64,000 nt of DNA from Alentia gelatinosa (lineage: Eukaryota > Annelida > Polychaeta > Phyllodocida > Polynoidae). The first letter of the stretch is position 1; each line of letters starts with the position of its first letter. The translations under genes and the position numbers were made by a program. The stretch spans positions 18,823,088 through 18,887,087 of the forward strand of contig OX465579.1 of NCBI GenBank assembly GCA_950022655.1, read 5' to 3'. Positions 1-13,100 of the stretch are shown here, in pieces. The notes under the pieces were generated by a model that saw nothing but the letters and a program-made list of their open reading frames with translations, had not been told where the DNA came from and searched no databases.

Positions 1-123
1 TATACCACATATATTTTGTATGGCACCCTGTTCTGTACACTATTACATTAAAAAGTTGAATACATTGGAGGAGTGGAGACTTCCACTTTATACTACCCCT
101 AATAAAAAACTCCATAGGCTTAA

Positions 124-485
124 CCCTTTAAAGATGGGGGTCTGTGGCAGAGCCTTGTTGGTCGTGGCGGGTACTTCAGACTGGTATAATCTCAGGGGAC
201 GGGCCCATTTTTCTCTAAATGAAAAATTCTATTATTTGATAACGTGATATTACACATAACCCTTATCTATTTTATTTGTTTAACCAAATATCATTAAATA
301 CTATTCTCTGAAAGTTTCATATTCATTGTTCGATTATTTCTTCATGAATAATTGAAAATTGTAAATATTACTAAATTTCATAAATAATTCCTCAAGGCAT
401 TCTCAGATCTATGCTTGGGAATGCCTCAAGGCATTCTCAGGTTTATGCGGGGGAATGCCTCAAGGCATTATCCGCCCTGAAAGGG
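124..485. mobile_element. piggyBac-type MITE, copy 1
   Basis: A 362-bp non-coding element is bounded by TTAA at 120-123 and 486-489. The ends are inverted: CCCTTTAAAG on the left and CTGAAAGGG on the right. TTAA target duplication with CCC/GGG ends is the piggyBac pattern. The right part (about 390-480) has an internal direct repeat whose core is the palindrome TGCCTCAAGGCA. There is no coding capacity, so it would depend on a transposase elsewhere. A related copy lies at 1915-2245. Confidence 0.6.
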
Positions 486-489
486 TTAA

Positions 490-1910
490 CATTGGGTGAA
501 TGTATTGAGTCTGGAGTTTAGAAAAATGACGTCATTTGTTAATGTAGAAGTAATTTAGATGGGGGGGTAGGATAAACCAAAATCTATATACTTGTGTTAT
601 TGTTCATCGCACTCCGGCAACATCTTGTATTACTGCTCTCGGCTTCACCTTGCCCAGTAATATTCGATCTTGCCATCATGCAATAAACAACAACGCCACT
701 AACTCTTGTTTGGTTTCTCCAGATGAACATTATTTCTTTGCCATGTATTGGTAAAATAATTTCTGTATTGTGTACCATGCTATAATTCATACAAAACTCA
801 ATGAGGCTTGACATTCAATAAGAAGTTGGGCGAAGGTCTTGTTGCATAGATAAATGCTAAAAAAGATATACATAACTTGACGCTGATATGAAAATATCAT
901 TTCAGGAAGTCTTAATAAAATATTTTTGGGGAATCGTGTGTGTGTATGATCGTGATAGAATAAAAAAGACAAATAAAAATATAATTAAAATGTCCTTTCC
1001 AAAATATTTACTGACTTCTCTGTGCATGAATTTTCAGAATCACCTGGTCCATCCACTACAGCAGGCAAGGGTTCAAATGGTAGGAAAAACAAATTGTTTT
1101 ATGATATACCCGTCCACAAGTTTTGATAGGTGCTGCTGGTCCCTATACAATATATATGGCATGTATTACACCCTGAGCCATACAAAAAAAAGAATAGTAT
1201 AAATAGTTTCCAAATGTAAGTAACATGTAAAGAGACACTAGTACACTAGTTTGTATGCCTGAAAGCCTTGTGATAATTACAGCGCAGTGAAAAAAATAGA
1301 GTATTGTACATTTTACAATTTGATTGCAGTTTTAAATTTACCTCACCCCTTTCACAGACATTATAATAACATGGCAATATAAGAATAATGGAAATTACTC
1401 CGCAAATCCAATTAGAAAAATAAATCTTCATGTTGGTATCTTGCCTATTTTTTAAAATATAGCCACATTCCTGGAACTCTGTATATCTAAATATGTAGCT
1501 AATAAAGATTGAAAGATACTTATGCTAATATAAATACTTATAAGAACTTGTGGAATATTTGTGATATTTTTGTGCATTTAGTTCTAATGAGAGAAGAAAA
1601 GAAAAACGTATTTAACATAAATTTTGCTTTACTAAATGCTGATCAAAATAAATGTGCATTTAATTTCAGCGTCACCTGGAGAAGCCAGAGTCCCAGGTAA
1701 TATGGGCATTGGCACAAAGGTATGAAAGCAATTATTGAATAATTTCATGAATACATTTTTATTTCAATATCACCTTATGTCAGTAATAGAAAGCCATGGA
1801 GCCAATAGACATATTGAATCTGTCACATGAGAGTAAAATAATACTGTATAACGGAAGTTGGGAATTGATTACTTTAGGATACAATCATTGTACATATATT
1901 GTCATCTTGG
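490..1910. other. AT-rich intergenic DNA, nothing recognised
   Basis: Only short open frames occur, without recognisable domains or convincing splice-linked exons. No repeat longer than simple AT-rich tracts was noticed. Confidence 0.5.
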
Positions 1911-1914
1911 TTAA

Positions 1915-2245
1915 CCCTTTAAGGAGAGGTACCTACAGCCGAGCTACCCCATTAAGGACTCGTGCTGGTGGTACTCTATACTACTAGGGGACGAACACTT
2001 AATAAACAAAAAACATAATTTGAGTGTTCAATCACAGATTATATAACATGATGCTGTATTTCTTTTATTTTAATTGGAAATACTAATTATAGTGTGAAAC
2101 CTACATTCTCTGAAAATTTGATTAATACTGCTCCATTATTTACATGTTAAATACGATTTTGTACATTTTTTCTATAAATGATGCCTGAAGGCATAATTCG
2201 CCCTGGGACGGTTGATGCCTGAAGGCATGATTCGCCCTGGGATGG
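1915..2245. mobile_element. piggyBac-type MITE, copy 2 (right end decayed)
   Basis: The left end is TTAA (1911-1914) followed by CCCTTTAAGGAG, matching the MITE at 124. The right end reads CGCCCTGGGATGG then TTGA, one base from the expected TTAA, so it is decayed. Near the right end a 36-bp unit is repeated twice (about 2180 and 2216), each with the palindrome ATGCCTGAAGGCAT. The older copy has the same architecture with a slightly different palindrome. Confidence 0.5.
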
Positions 2246-2250
2246 TTGAT

Positions 2251-3239
2251 CCCTAAAAACATTATATAAATTTTTAAAAGATACCAGTAGAGGTAGTGTT
2301 TTTGTTTTGGCTTCGTGTAGATGACTGCGCTTAGTAGAATATTTATATGGATCTCTAAAACACTGTTAGTAAATGAAATTCACCAAACTTTTTTGTATTT
2401 GCATGAAATATTTGTATATATTAGATAAAGTGTAAATCAAAATTCATATGCATGGATTTACAGCCCTAATTACTGAATGTAGTGCAAAGTTATATGTCTG
2501 ATTGAAAAAAGGCAAATTAATGCCTTATAACTGTCCTGCATAAATGATTTTATACAAAAAATGTACTGTAGTTCTTAATATTTTGATGACTGTCATTTTA
2601 TTGATAGTGATTAGGATTTTATAAATCTCAAGCTATTTGGTGTAAAAATATAGAAAATTATGTAAAAAGAAAATAATTAAATATACAAAGTTATATATTG
2701 ACTCATGATTGACTCATTACTTTTTTAGTAAATAATTGTTTCATATATAATAAATTCTTAATTTCTATAATGTATAATTAAAAATCAATATTCATAAGGA
2801 CAACTGTAATCCTTATTTTCCATATAAAATTCAATAAAAATTTATTTGCCCAAAAATGGCAAGAAGAAGGAGAGCAAAGAATGAGTATTGAAGATCGGTG
2901 GCATGATGAAAGATTGAGAAGGAGATACAGACAATGATGTGAAGTTACTTTAGATAGTTGTATGAAAATAATAAGGAAGTACTGTCACATACATGTAAAG
3001 GATGTTAGCTTTCAAAAAAATGTTTTTCCACTTTATTTTTGGGAGAGGTCAATAATATGGCAATAATCACCGCTAGTATGTCTCGACTTAAATAAGATAT
3101 TTAGAGAATGGCAGATAGTTCGCTTGGAAAAAGGGCTTGAGAATTGAAGGACTAAATATGAGACATATCTAATATATGGAATGTTAACTTGTACTTCAGT
3201 ATACTATTATATTTTAGACAAAATTATCCTTAAACGACC
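2251..3239. other. AT-rich DNA, no gene seen
   Basis: AT-rich sequence with only short frames. It ends abruptly where the C-rich satellite begins near 3240. Confidence 0.5.
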
Positions 3240-6200
3240 TGCGACCTCCATATGTCCCACATCCTGTCCTCCTGACCTTCAGTTCTACCTTCCATCCTCC
3301 CTACCTCATTACCTTCCAACCTCCTTTACCTCCCGAACACCCTTCCTCCTAACCTCATTACCTACTGACCTACCGACCTCTCTACTTCTTGACATACTGG
3401 TTGGGGTTCTAGTTCTTTGCCTAAACTTACTCTCAGATTTGACCTTGTAAACAGCAACCATCTCTGGTTTCTTGTGTCAATGAGATTTTGTAATTTCAGC
3501 AGTATTTGTACACTATGCTACATACTGACCATCTGACCTATGTAACTACTGACCTCCTGACCTTATGACCTACCTACTTTCCAAGTTCCCTACCTCCCAA
3601 TCTCCCCACCTCCTGACTTCCAAACCTCCTGATATTTTTACCTGCTGACCTCCAAACCTCCCACCTCTCATACCTTCAGACCTTCCAAGCTCTCCTCCTG
3701 CTGACTTCCGAACATACCACCCCATCCTGCTTACTTCATGACCTCCCCAACTATTGTGACCTACCAACCTCCAAAGCTGCTGAAGTACCTACCTCCGAGT
3801 TCCCAACCTTTCTAACTCCATACCTCCGGCCTCTTTACCTTCTAGCCCCTCTACCTGCTGACTTCCATACCTTCTTACCTCCCGTCCTCCTTACCTCTTG
3901 GTCTCCTTCTGACCTACTGCTGACCTTCCTACTTCCTTATATGCTAACCTCCATTCTTCCCTACCTTTTGATCTTCTGACCTTCAGACTTCCCTACCTCC
4001 CAATATTCTTACCTTCGAATCTCCCCACCTCCCTACCTCCCTAACTACCTATCTATACCTCCCTACCTCTTTATCTGCTGAACTTCATGATTCCCGACCT
4101 CACAACATTCTTAGCTCCTGACCTCCCTACTTGCTACATTCCTCCCTTCCTGAGATTCCAATCTCCCTACCTTCATCATTCCCTCCTGACCGACCTTCCT
4201 ACCTCAGACCTCCATACCTTAGTCCTCCTTACCTTATGACCTCCTGACCATACCTGCTGACCTCCCTACCTCTCTATGTGCTGAACTACATACTTCTGAT
4301 CTCCCAATCTGCTGATCTCCCTACCTTACAACCTCCATACTTCGCTACCTTTATGACTTACTGACCTTCAAAACTACTTACTTCCCAACCTCCTTACCCC
4401 CGACCTTTTGACCTCCCGACCTTCCAGCCTGCTGACCCCCTACTTCCCTACCCTTTGACTTCCCTATGTGCTGTCCGCCTGATCTGTTTACCTATCGACC
4501 CCTATCTATCAACCTGCCAACATTCTGACCTGCCCACCACCGGACCTCCCTAACTTCCAACCTCCTGACCTACCAATTGACCTCCTTACCTCTGACCTGC
4601 CTACCCCTCAACCTTTCAACCTACCTACTTTGAACTATCAACTAATTAATGACCTGCTGATCTCCCAACCTCCCTACCTGCCGACCTCCCTACAAGCCTA
4701 CCTCTTGACCTCCTTACCTCTTAACGTACCTCCTGACCTTTCGGCCTCCCTACTTCCATACCTCCCTACCTACTGACCTCCATATCTCTCTACCTCTTTA
4801 CCTACTTGACTCCAGACTTTGCTACCTCCCAACCTCCTTACCTGCCAGCTTCCCGACCTGCTGACCCCCGTACCTACCAGCCTCTATACCTCTATATCTC
4901 TTGACCTACTGACCTTCAGACTTCCCTTCCTCCCAATCGTCTTACCTCCCAAACTTCCTACTTGCTGAACTCCCTTCCTCTTAACCTCTCTACCTCTTTT
5001 GTCCTTACCTCCAGATATTACGACCTCCTACTCCCAACCTCCATAATTCCCTACCTCTTGACCTACTGACCTGCTGACCTTCTAACCTTAGACCTCCCTA
5101 CCTGGGTCCTCCTTACCTTCTGAAGTCCTGACCTTACCTGACGACCTCCCTACCTCCAACCTCCTGACCTCCTGACCCCCTTACCTGCTAACCTCTCTAT
5201 CTCCCAATATTTCAATCTCCCACCCTTTCTACTTCCCATCCTTGCTACCTCCCTACCTACCTGCCTGATGACCACCTAACCACTGACCGCCTTACCTTCC
5301 TAACTCCATACCTCTCTACCTCTTGACTTTCCGTCCTTCTGACCTACTGACCTCCGAACCCCTTGATCTTCCAACCTTCTGCACTGCTAACCTCGCTACC
5401 TCTTAACCTCCCACCCTTTTCTACCTCCAGACCTCCTAACCTCGCTACCTACTTAACTCCCTACCTTCCGGCCTCCTGACCTCACTACCTACCGCCCCCT
5501 ATCTACCAACCTCCCTACATGCTGACCTACTTCCTACTGGACCTCCCTACCTTGACTTTCTGACGTCCCTACCTTCATAATTCCCTACCTCTTGACAGAC
5601 TTTCTGACCTTATGACCTCATTACTTTGAGAACTTGTGACATCCCCTACATCCCTATTTCCTTACCTTTCGACCTCCATGCCTCGACTTCCATGCCTCCT
5701 GACCTCTTTACCTGCTGACATGCTGACCTCCCCACATTTCAACCTCCCTACCTCTTGACCTCCAGACCTTCAGATCTTCCAAACTTCTTACCTCCCGACC
5801 TTCCTACTTGCTTACCTTCTGCTCTCCCTACCTTGGCCCTCCTTACCTTCCAATCTACCAACCTCAGACCTTCCTACCTAGGTCCTCCTTACCTTTCGAT
5901 CTGCTGATCTCCTAGCAACCTACCAACTCCGACCTCCCTACCTTCTAACCCCCTTACCTCCCTTCATGCTGACCTCCCGATCTTCTTACCTCCCTACCTC
6001 CCAACCTGCTGACCTCGCTACCTACCAGCCTCTATACTTCCCTAGCTGTTGACCTACTGACCTTTATACTTCCCTTCCTCCGAATCTTTTACCTGCCAAA
6101 CTTCCTACTTGCTGAACTTTCTTCCTCTTAACCACCCTACCTCTTACCTCCGGATATTTCGACCTCCTACTCCCGACCTCCATAATTCCCTACCTCTTGA

Positions 6201-9200
6201 CCTGTTGACCTCCCTACCTCAGTTCTTCTTACCTTTAGAACTCCTGAACTTACCTGCCGACCTCCCTATACCTTCCTATGTGCTGAACTTCCTACCTCTA
6301 ACCTCCTTACTCTCTGACCTCCTAACCTTCAGACCTCCCTACTTCCAACCTCCTTACCTCGCGACCTCCATATCTCCCTACCTCTTGACCTACCTCTTGA
6401 CCTCCTGACTTACTTACATCCCGACATCCATATCTGCTAACCTGCCTACCTCTAAATACATCCCGCCCTTTCTACTTCCCAACCTCGCTACCTCCCGACC
6501 TACCTGCCTGCTGACCACCCTAACCACTGACCACCCTACCTTCCGACCTCCATAACTCTCTACCTCTTGACCTACCGACCTTCCAACCTACTGACCTCCC
6601 AACCCCTTGACCTTCCAACCTTCTGCACTGCTAACCTCGCTACCTCTTAACCTCTCACCCCTCTTACCTCCAGACCTCCCAACCTCGCTAACTGAACTCC
6701 CTACCTTCCGACCTCCCGACCTCTTTACCTACCGCCCCCTATCTACCAACCTCCCTACATTCTGACCTGCGTCCTACTGGACTCTCTACCTCCTACTTCC
6801 TGACTTTCTGACATCCCTACCTTCATAATTCCTACCTCTTGACAGACATTCTGACCTTAAGACCTCCTTATTTTGAGGCCTAGCGACACCCTTACTTCCC
6901 TATTTCCTTACCTTTCGACCTCTTTAACTATCGACTTCCATGCCTCCTGAGCTCTCTACCTGCTGACATGCGGACCTCCTCACATTTCAACCTCCCTACC
7001 TCTTGACCTGCTGACCTTCAGACCTCTCAACCTTCTTATCTCATGACCTTCCTACTTGCTGACCTTCTGATAACCCTATATTGGTCATCATTACCTTCCA
7101 ATCTACCAACCCCAGACCTCCCTACCTCGGTCCTCCTTACCTTTCGATCTCCTGATATACCTACCTTGATCTACTGACCTTCAAACTCTCGACCTCTGAT
7201 CTCTCTACCTTCTGAGAGCCTTACTTGCCAACTTGCTGACCTCCCTACCTTCTACCTTATGACCTTTAGACCTCGCGACCTTCTGGCCAACCTGCTCACC
7301 TCCCTACCTTCCGACTCACTGACCTTCTTAACTGCTCACCTCCTTGTCTCTAACCTCTTTACCTCACCACCTCCCTACCACAATCTTATTACCTCCAGAC
7401 CTCCTTATCACATTACCTCCCTACCTTCTGTAGGACCTCCCTACCGCTCACCTCCAGACCTTCCTCCTTTCGTACCTCCATACCTCTTGACCTATCTACC
7501 TTCCGATCTGCTGACCTCCTAAACTGCAGACCTTTCTGACCTCCATACCTCCCTTCCTCTTGACCTGCCGTACTGCCATCCTGCGATCCTGCCATCCTCC
7601 CTACCTCCCAACCTGCCTACCTTTGACATCCCTACCTTTGACCTCCTTACTCTCCCCACCTCCCTACCTCCTTACCTCCAGACTTTCCAACCTCTCTACC
7701 TCCCTGCAGCCTTACCTCCCTTTTTCCTGACCTCATTACCTCCTGATCTCCATACCTCCTGACTTGACTACCTCCCAACCTCTATATCTACCGACCTTCC
7801 TACATGCTGACCTTCTGAACTCCCTACCTTCAACCTGCTTACCTCCAGATTCCAATCTCCCTACCTTCATAATTCCTTACCTCCTGACTGACCTTCCAAC
7901 CTCAGACCTCCCTACCTCAGCCCTCCTTACCATATGACCTCCTGCCCATACCTGCCGACCTCCCTACTTTCTATGTGTTGGCCTTCATACTTCTGATCTC
8001 TCTACCTTGCAACCTACCTTTATGACCTACTGACCTTCAGACCTACTTACTTCCCAAACTCCTTACCTCCGACCTCTTGACCTCCCGACCTCCCAGCCTG
8101 CTCACTCCCTACTTTCCTACCCTCTGACCTCCCTCTGTGCTGGCCTGTTATGGTATGTTTACCTATCGACACCTATCGACACCTATCTTTCAACCTCCCA
8201 AGATTCTGACCTGCCTACCACCGGACCTCCCTACCTTCCAACCTCCTTACCTCCCAACCTCCTGACCTACCAGTTTACCTCACCTCCGACATGTCTACCC
8301 CTCAACCTCAACTCCCTACCTTGAACTATCGACTAACTCTTGACCTGCTGATCTCCAAACCTCCCTACCTGCTGACCTCCCCACAGACATACCTCTTGAC
8401 CTCCTTACCTCCTAACGTCCTACCTCCTGACCTTTCGACCTCCCTACTTTCATACCTCCCTACCTACTGACCTCCCTATCTTCCCACCTCCATATGTCTC
8501 TACCTCTGTACCTACTTGACTTCAGACTTCACTACCTCCAAACCTCCTTACCCGCCAACCTCCCAACCTCCTGACCTCCCTACCTACCAGCCTCTATACC
8601 TCCCCATCTCTTGACCTACTGACCTTCAGACTTCCCTTCCTCCCAATCTCCTTACCTCCCAAACCTCCTACTTGCTAAACTTCCTCTTAACCTCCCTACC
8701 TGTTACCTCATTACCTCTGGATATTCTGACCTCCTACTCCCAACCTCCATAATTCCCTACCTCTTGACCTTCTGACCCTTCGACCTGCTGACCTGCCAAA
8801 CTTAGACCTCCCTACCATGGTCCTCCTTACCTTCTGAACGCCTGACTTTACCTGCCGACTTTCCTACCTCCCTATGTGCTGACCTCCCTACCTCTGACCT
8901 GCTGACCTCTCGACCTGCTGACCCCCCGACCTCCAACCTCCCTACCTCCTGACCTCCATACCTTCCTACCTCTTGACCTCCTGACTTACTTACCTCCTGA
9001 CCTCCTTACCTCCTGACCTCCTTACTTACCTCCTGACCTGCTAACCTGCCTACCTCCCAACCTTTCCAATTCCCAGCCTCGCTACCTCGTGACCTACCTG
9101 CCTGCTGACCACCCTAACCACCAACCTCCCTACCTTCTGACCTCCATACCTCTCTACCTCTTGACTTACCGACCTTCCAACCTACTGACTTCGGAACCCC

Positions 9201-9943
9201 TTGACCTTCCAACCTTCTGCACTCCCAACCTAGCTACTTCTTAACCTCCCACCCTTCCTACCTCCAGACCTCCTAACCTCGCTACCTACTGAACTCCCTA
9301 CCTTCCGGCCTCCCAACCTCTTCACCTACCGCTCCCTATCTTCCAACCTCCCTACATACTGTTCTGCTTCCTACTGGACCTCCCTACCTCCTACCTCCTT
9401 ACCTCCGGACTTTCCGATGTCCCTACGTTCATACTTCCCTACCTCTTGACAGACTTTCTGACCTTATGGCCTCCTGACCTTGAAACCTTGTAACACCCCT
9501 ACTTCCCTATTTCCTTACATTGAGATCTCTTTAACTATCGATTTCCATGCCTCCTAACCTCCCGACCTTCCTACTTGCTGACCTTCTGATCTCCCTTCAT
9601 CAGTCCTCCTTACCTTCCAATCTCCCAACCGCAGACCTCCCTACCTCGGTCCTCCTTACCTTTCGATATGCTGATCTCCCTACCTCTTGATCTACTGACC
9701 TTTAAACCACCCTACTTCCCAACCTCCTTACCTACCAACCTTCCCATTTGCTGACCGACCTACGACTTGACCTCCCGAACTCCGACCTCTTGAACTCCCG
9801 ATTTCCCTACCTGCTGACCTCCCTATGTGTTGACCTGATTTCCCGACATCCAACTTTCCTACCTGCCTACCTCCGACCTCCTTACATGATGACCTTGTGA
9901 CCTCCCTACCTGCTGACATCCCAACCTTCTGACTTTCATACAT
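3240..9943. repeat. Giant degenerate CCTACCTCC/CTGACCTCC satellite, left part
   Basis: About 6.7 kb of quasi-tandem words such as CTGACCTCC, CCTACCTCC and CTTACCTCC. The + strand is very poor in G, giving a polypurine-rich - strand. There are longer-period repeats inside it: blocks near 4900-5600, 6050-6960 and 8600-9540 resemble each other in order and wording. The block near 7081-7380 is nearly identical to one at 31091-31390 on the far side of the Harbinger. Many short open frames here (for example 3181-3450, 6109-6408, 7259-7522) only reflect the rarity of stop codons in C-rich repeat and are not genes. A short unique stretch lies near 3450-3535. Confidence 0.9.
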
Positions 9944-9946
9944 CTG

Positions 9947-10165
9947 GGAGCCGTTTCACTAGAAGCTGCAAGTGTCGTTCTCAGCAATAGTGGCACCACA
10001 GCGATAGTGTGCGTTTCATGAGGAGGTGCAGTCAAGCGTGAACGGCACTCGGGAAAGGAGCGACACCAACAGTGGCAGTTACCGTTTCATCAGTAAAATA
10101 GGTGTCGCTCTTAGTGTCACTGTGGAGCCTCTGTAAGCGACAGGGTAAACCTTGTCGCTGTCGAC
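9947..10165 (+). repeat. H1 left terminus with subterminal repeats
   Basis: The terminus starts GGAGCCGTTTCACTAG and continues with spaced copies of GTGTCGYT, ACAGTGGCA and GTTTCATSAG-like words. Such words are likely binding sites for the transposase or Myb protein (inference). A near-identical solo copy lies at 52761-52972. Confidence 0.7.
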
Positions 10166-10189
10166 ATCAGAGTGGTGGGAGACGGCAAC

Positions 10190-13100
10190 ATGGCTGGTAA
10201 CCTGCTGGCGCTACCTCGACTGCCGAAAGTGTATAGGGCCCGTAAAAACCCGCTAACCTACTTTGGAAGTGAACTATTTCAGCGGCGTTATCGTCTTTCA
10301 AAGGATGTGGTCATTGAACTGGCCGAGCTTTATCGCCTTTCGGGTTTCTATCCTACGATAAGCCCACGAGGAGGAGCACTCAGTGCCGAGGAGAGGGTGA
10401 GTGTTTATTTACATGGCCTGGCACTGTGGTGCTTCGACGGCACAATTTTGTATTTGTCAACTACGGAAACAGACGTACGTAGTCAACATATCAACACCAG
10501 CGTGTCTTCAGTTACCGACGTCTTCTAAATTTCGTCAGTAACTGGGTGTGTTTAGCTATGTGGACGTTAACATTTAATAACACAAGACTACTCTATGTTG
10601 GTTAGGCAAGCCCTGCCCTGTGGCCAGACAGTGTCTACCAAGCATCTGTTTATCCCTCTTTGTATACTAATTAGAATCCAAGGCTGCATATCTTTTGTTA
10701 TAGGTAACTAATGAAATATGTTTACAGTGGTCTAAACTTTTATCAAATATTATTAGGATATTTTCGGGCAATAGATCAATAAAGATGTATGTAAAGTTCA
10801 TGTAATCATTGACGTTTGTGCCTCTTTTATTTTAATAGTATTCAATTTGTAATAACACTTTAAGTAACGCCTACTAAGCATATACTTGTGAAATAAAATT
10901 TCTTATAGATAATGCTTTATCCTTTTGACGCTCGTAAATGCCCCCCCCCTTTCCCCCCCCCCCCCCTTCCAGAAATTTAAGTTACTATACCTTTACAACT
11001 AGCTATCTGTGAACGTCTTGCCTGTTAACCGCTTGTGATAGTTATGCAATATGGTATTCCAATAGTCTCATAAAAAGTACTTATTTGTTAATACATAAGG
11101 TTTATCAATAATTTTTTTTTATAAAGTGCATTAGTAAAAGAAAAATAGTTATCTTCAAAGAATATTTTCAATTGAAAGAACACCTACAAATAGCCTTCAT
11201 TGGTATTGGCAAACAGATCACTTTTATTAATAAATAAGCGAGAAACCACACCATTGCGTGCACAACTAAATTTTGAGGGTTTGTGGATAGTTCGTTAAAT
11301 CTAAATATCACACTGCAGAGATACTGAAGTGACCAGCACATCCGTCATCTTCACTTGAAAAGTGCTCTGACGTATCCCATTAACTGTTTGTACCACTTCT
11401 TTCGTGCTGTTCGTGTCTTTCCCTTTTCATCCCTGCAAGTGAAATGGAACGCTATTAGTTTAGAATAAAAAGTTATTTCTTCTATGTCTATTAGTTTAGC
11501 GCCCACAGGAAATCGATACCTCATTCTAATGAAGAAGCATGTAACTCCCGTACCGTCCCACCAATTACTAATAAGAAATATGAGAGTTGGGGTATTTCCA
11601 CTAATTTGTTAAGTGTACTTGTCCCTAATTACTTCCTGGCCATATGTTTTAAACTAAGTCGAAGTTAGATGACAGCTACTGTTCGTAGAGTTGACAGGTG
11701 TTTCAGCCCTCTAACACGATTTAATGTGCCTCATTTGTGTTACTAGCAAATGAGATTATGCCCAGAAAAGCCCTCCTTATTGAGAAAAGTTTTCTGTGTA
11801 TTATACGGAAACTGGCCAAATATCTTTGTACGTCAAAATTACGCGGTGAGATGAGTGATTGCATAGATACCGATGCCGTAGGCCGAGGGATGTATGTGAT
11901 CACTACTTTTACCAAGTTTTTTTACATACCTAGATAGTCAGCCCGTTTTCGTATAATTATATACCTAAAATCGGCGATATTTCATCTAGTCACTTGATCA
12001 CATACCCGTACGGCACACTGTGCATTACGGGTATAAATATCGCATGGGTAGGAGCGGCAACTATACCCACTTCTTTCAGCCATAGGTATATAATAAAATG
12101 GTTTACAAAATATGTGTGCCATTTGTTATGTGTTTTCATAGTCATGCCGAGTTTAACTAAAATTAACAATAGTTTTGGTTTATCTTTCTTCTTCCTCGAT
12201 TAGTGTGTGTGTTTGTGGAAAAATATTTTTACACCCTATTAACAGATAAATGAAATAATAATGTACATGCGTACTTACAGTTTTTGTGTTTTCTGCTTGG
12301 CCTTTACATGGGGCCCGTACTCGTCGCCATCACTCCAAGCCTGTATATTGTGTGTATATCCATATCTGTGTTCCCTCCCATTCAGACTGAATTGTTCTTT
12401 TACTTGGTGGTCCATTAGCAGTTTTTCACGTCCTAACAGTTCTTTCTCTTTGGTACGCCCCCGTTTCGTGCTATTCCTTTGTCGGGCCCCCCAATCCCTC
12501 ATTTGCACAAGCATGGTACTAGATGTTAATTTTTGGAGGTTTCTTTGAAGCTGCATTTCGACAGTGGTTTCGCTCTTTTTTACTTTACTGGCTCTCCTGT
12601 CTCTTGACTTGTGCACCATGCAGTCTGCTACAGGAGGCGGTGGAGTAGGGTTTTTGGGTTTGCCATTCACGCAGCTGTAATTCGCGCTGTGTTCTGAACG
12701 GGGGTACTTATCACAGTCTTCGTGGGTAGAGCGGTGACACTTATACATTCGGGCAAATTTTGTTGGGCCCTGTACTTCATTATCATATAAATCCTTCTTC
12801 TGACCCTTGCTTGCCACTTTCTTACATGTGCTAACATGTCCGTCAGTCTGGTGCATTTTGAAGGAAACCCCTTTATTTTCACCTGGTAGGGGAATCGGTG
12901 TGGCAATTGTTTCGGGCACTAGGCTGCCGTTTCTTGGAGAATGTGCTTCATATACCTCAGCATCTGCTTTCAAGAAATCTGTCAATCTTTTGAGGCTGTT
13001 CCTATGGATTGACATTGTCGCCTCTTCACCAGCGATGTCTCCAAGACACTGGTTGACAGACGGTGCACCGTAGTCGTTTGCTCTGAGGGTGGCAGACACA

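Noticed and set aside
3181..3450. Open frames in the satellite (also 6109-6408, 7259-7522, 29125-29376, 30148-30546, 32856-33227)
   Set aside because: Leu/Pro/Thr/Ser-rich products of repeated C-rich words; open only because stop codons are rare in such DNA.
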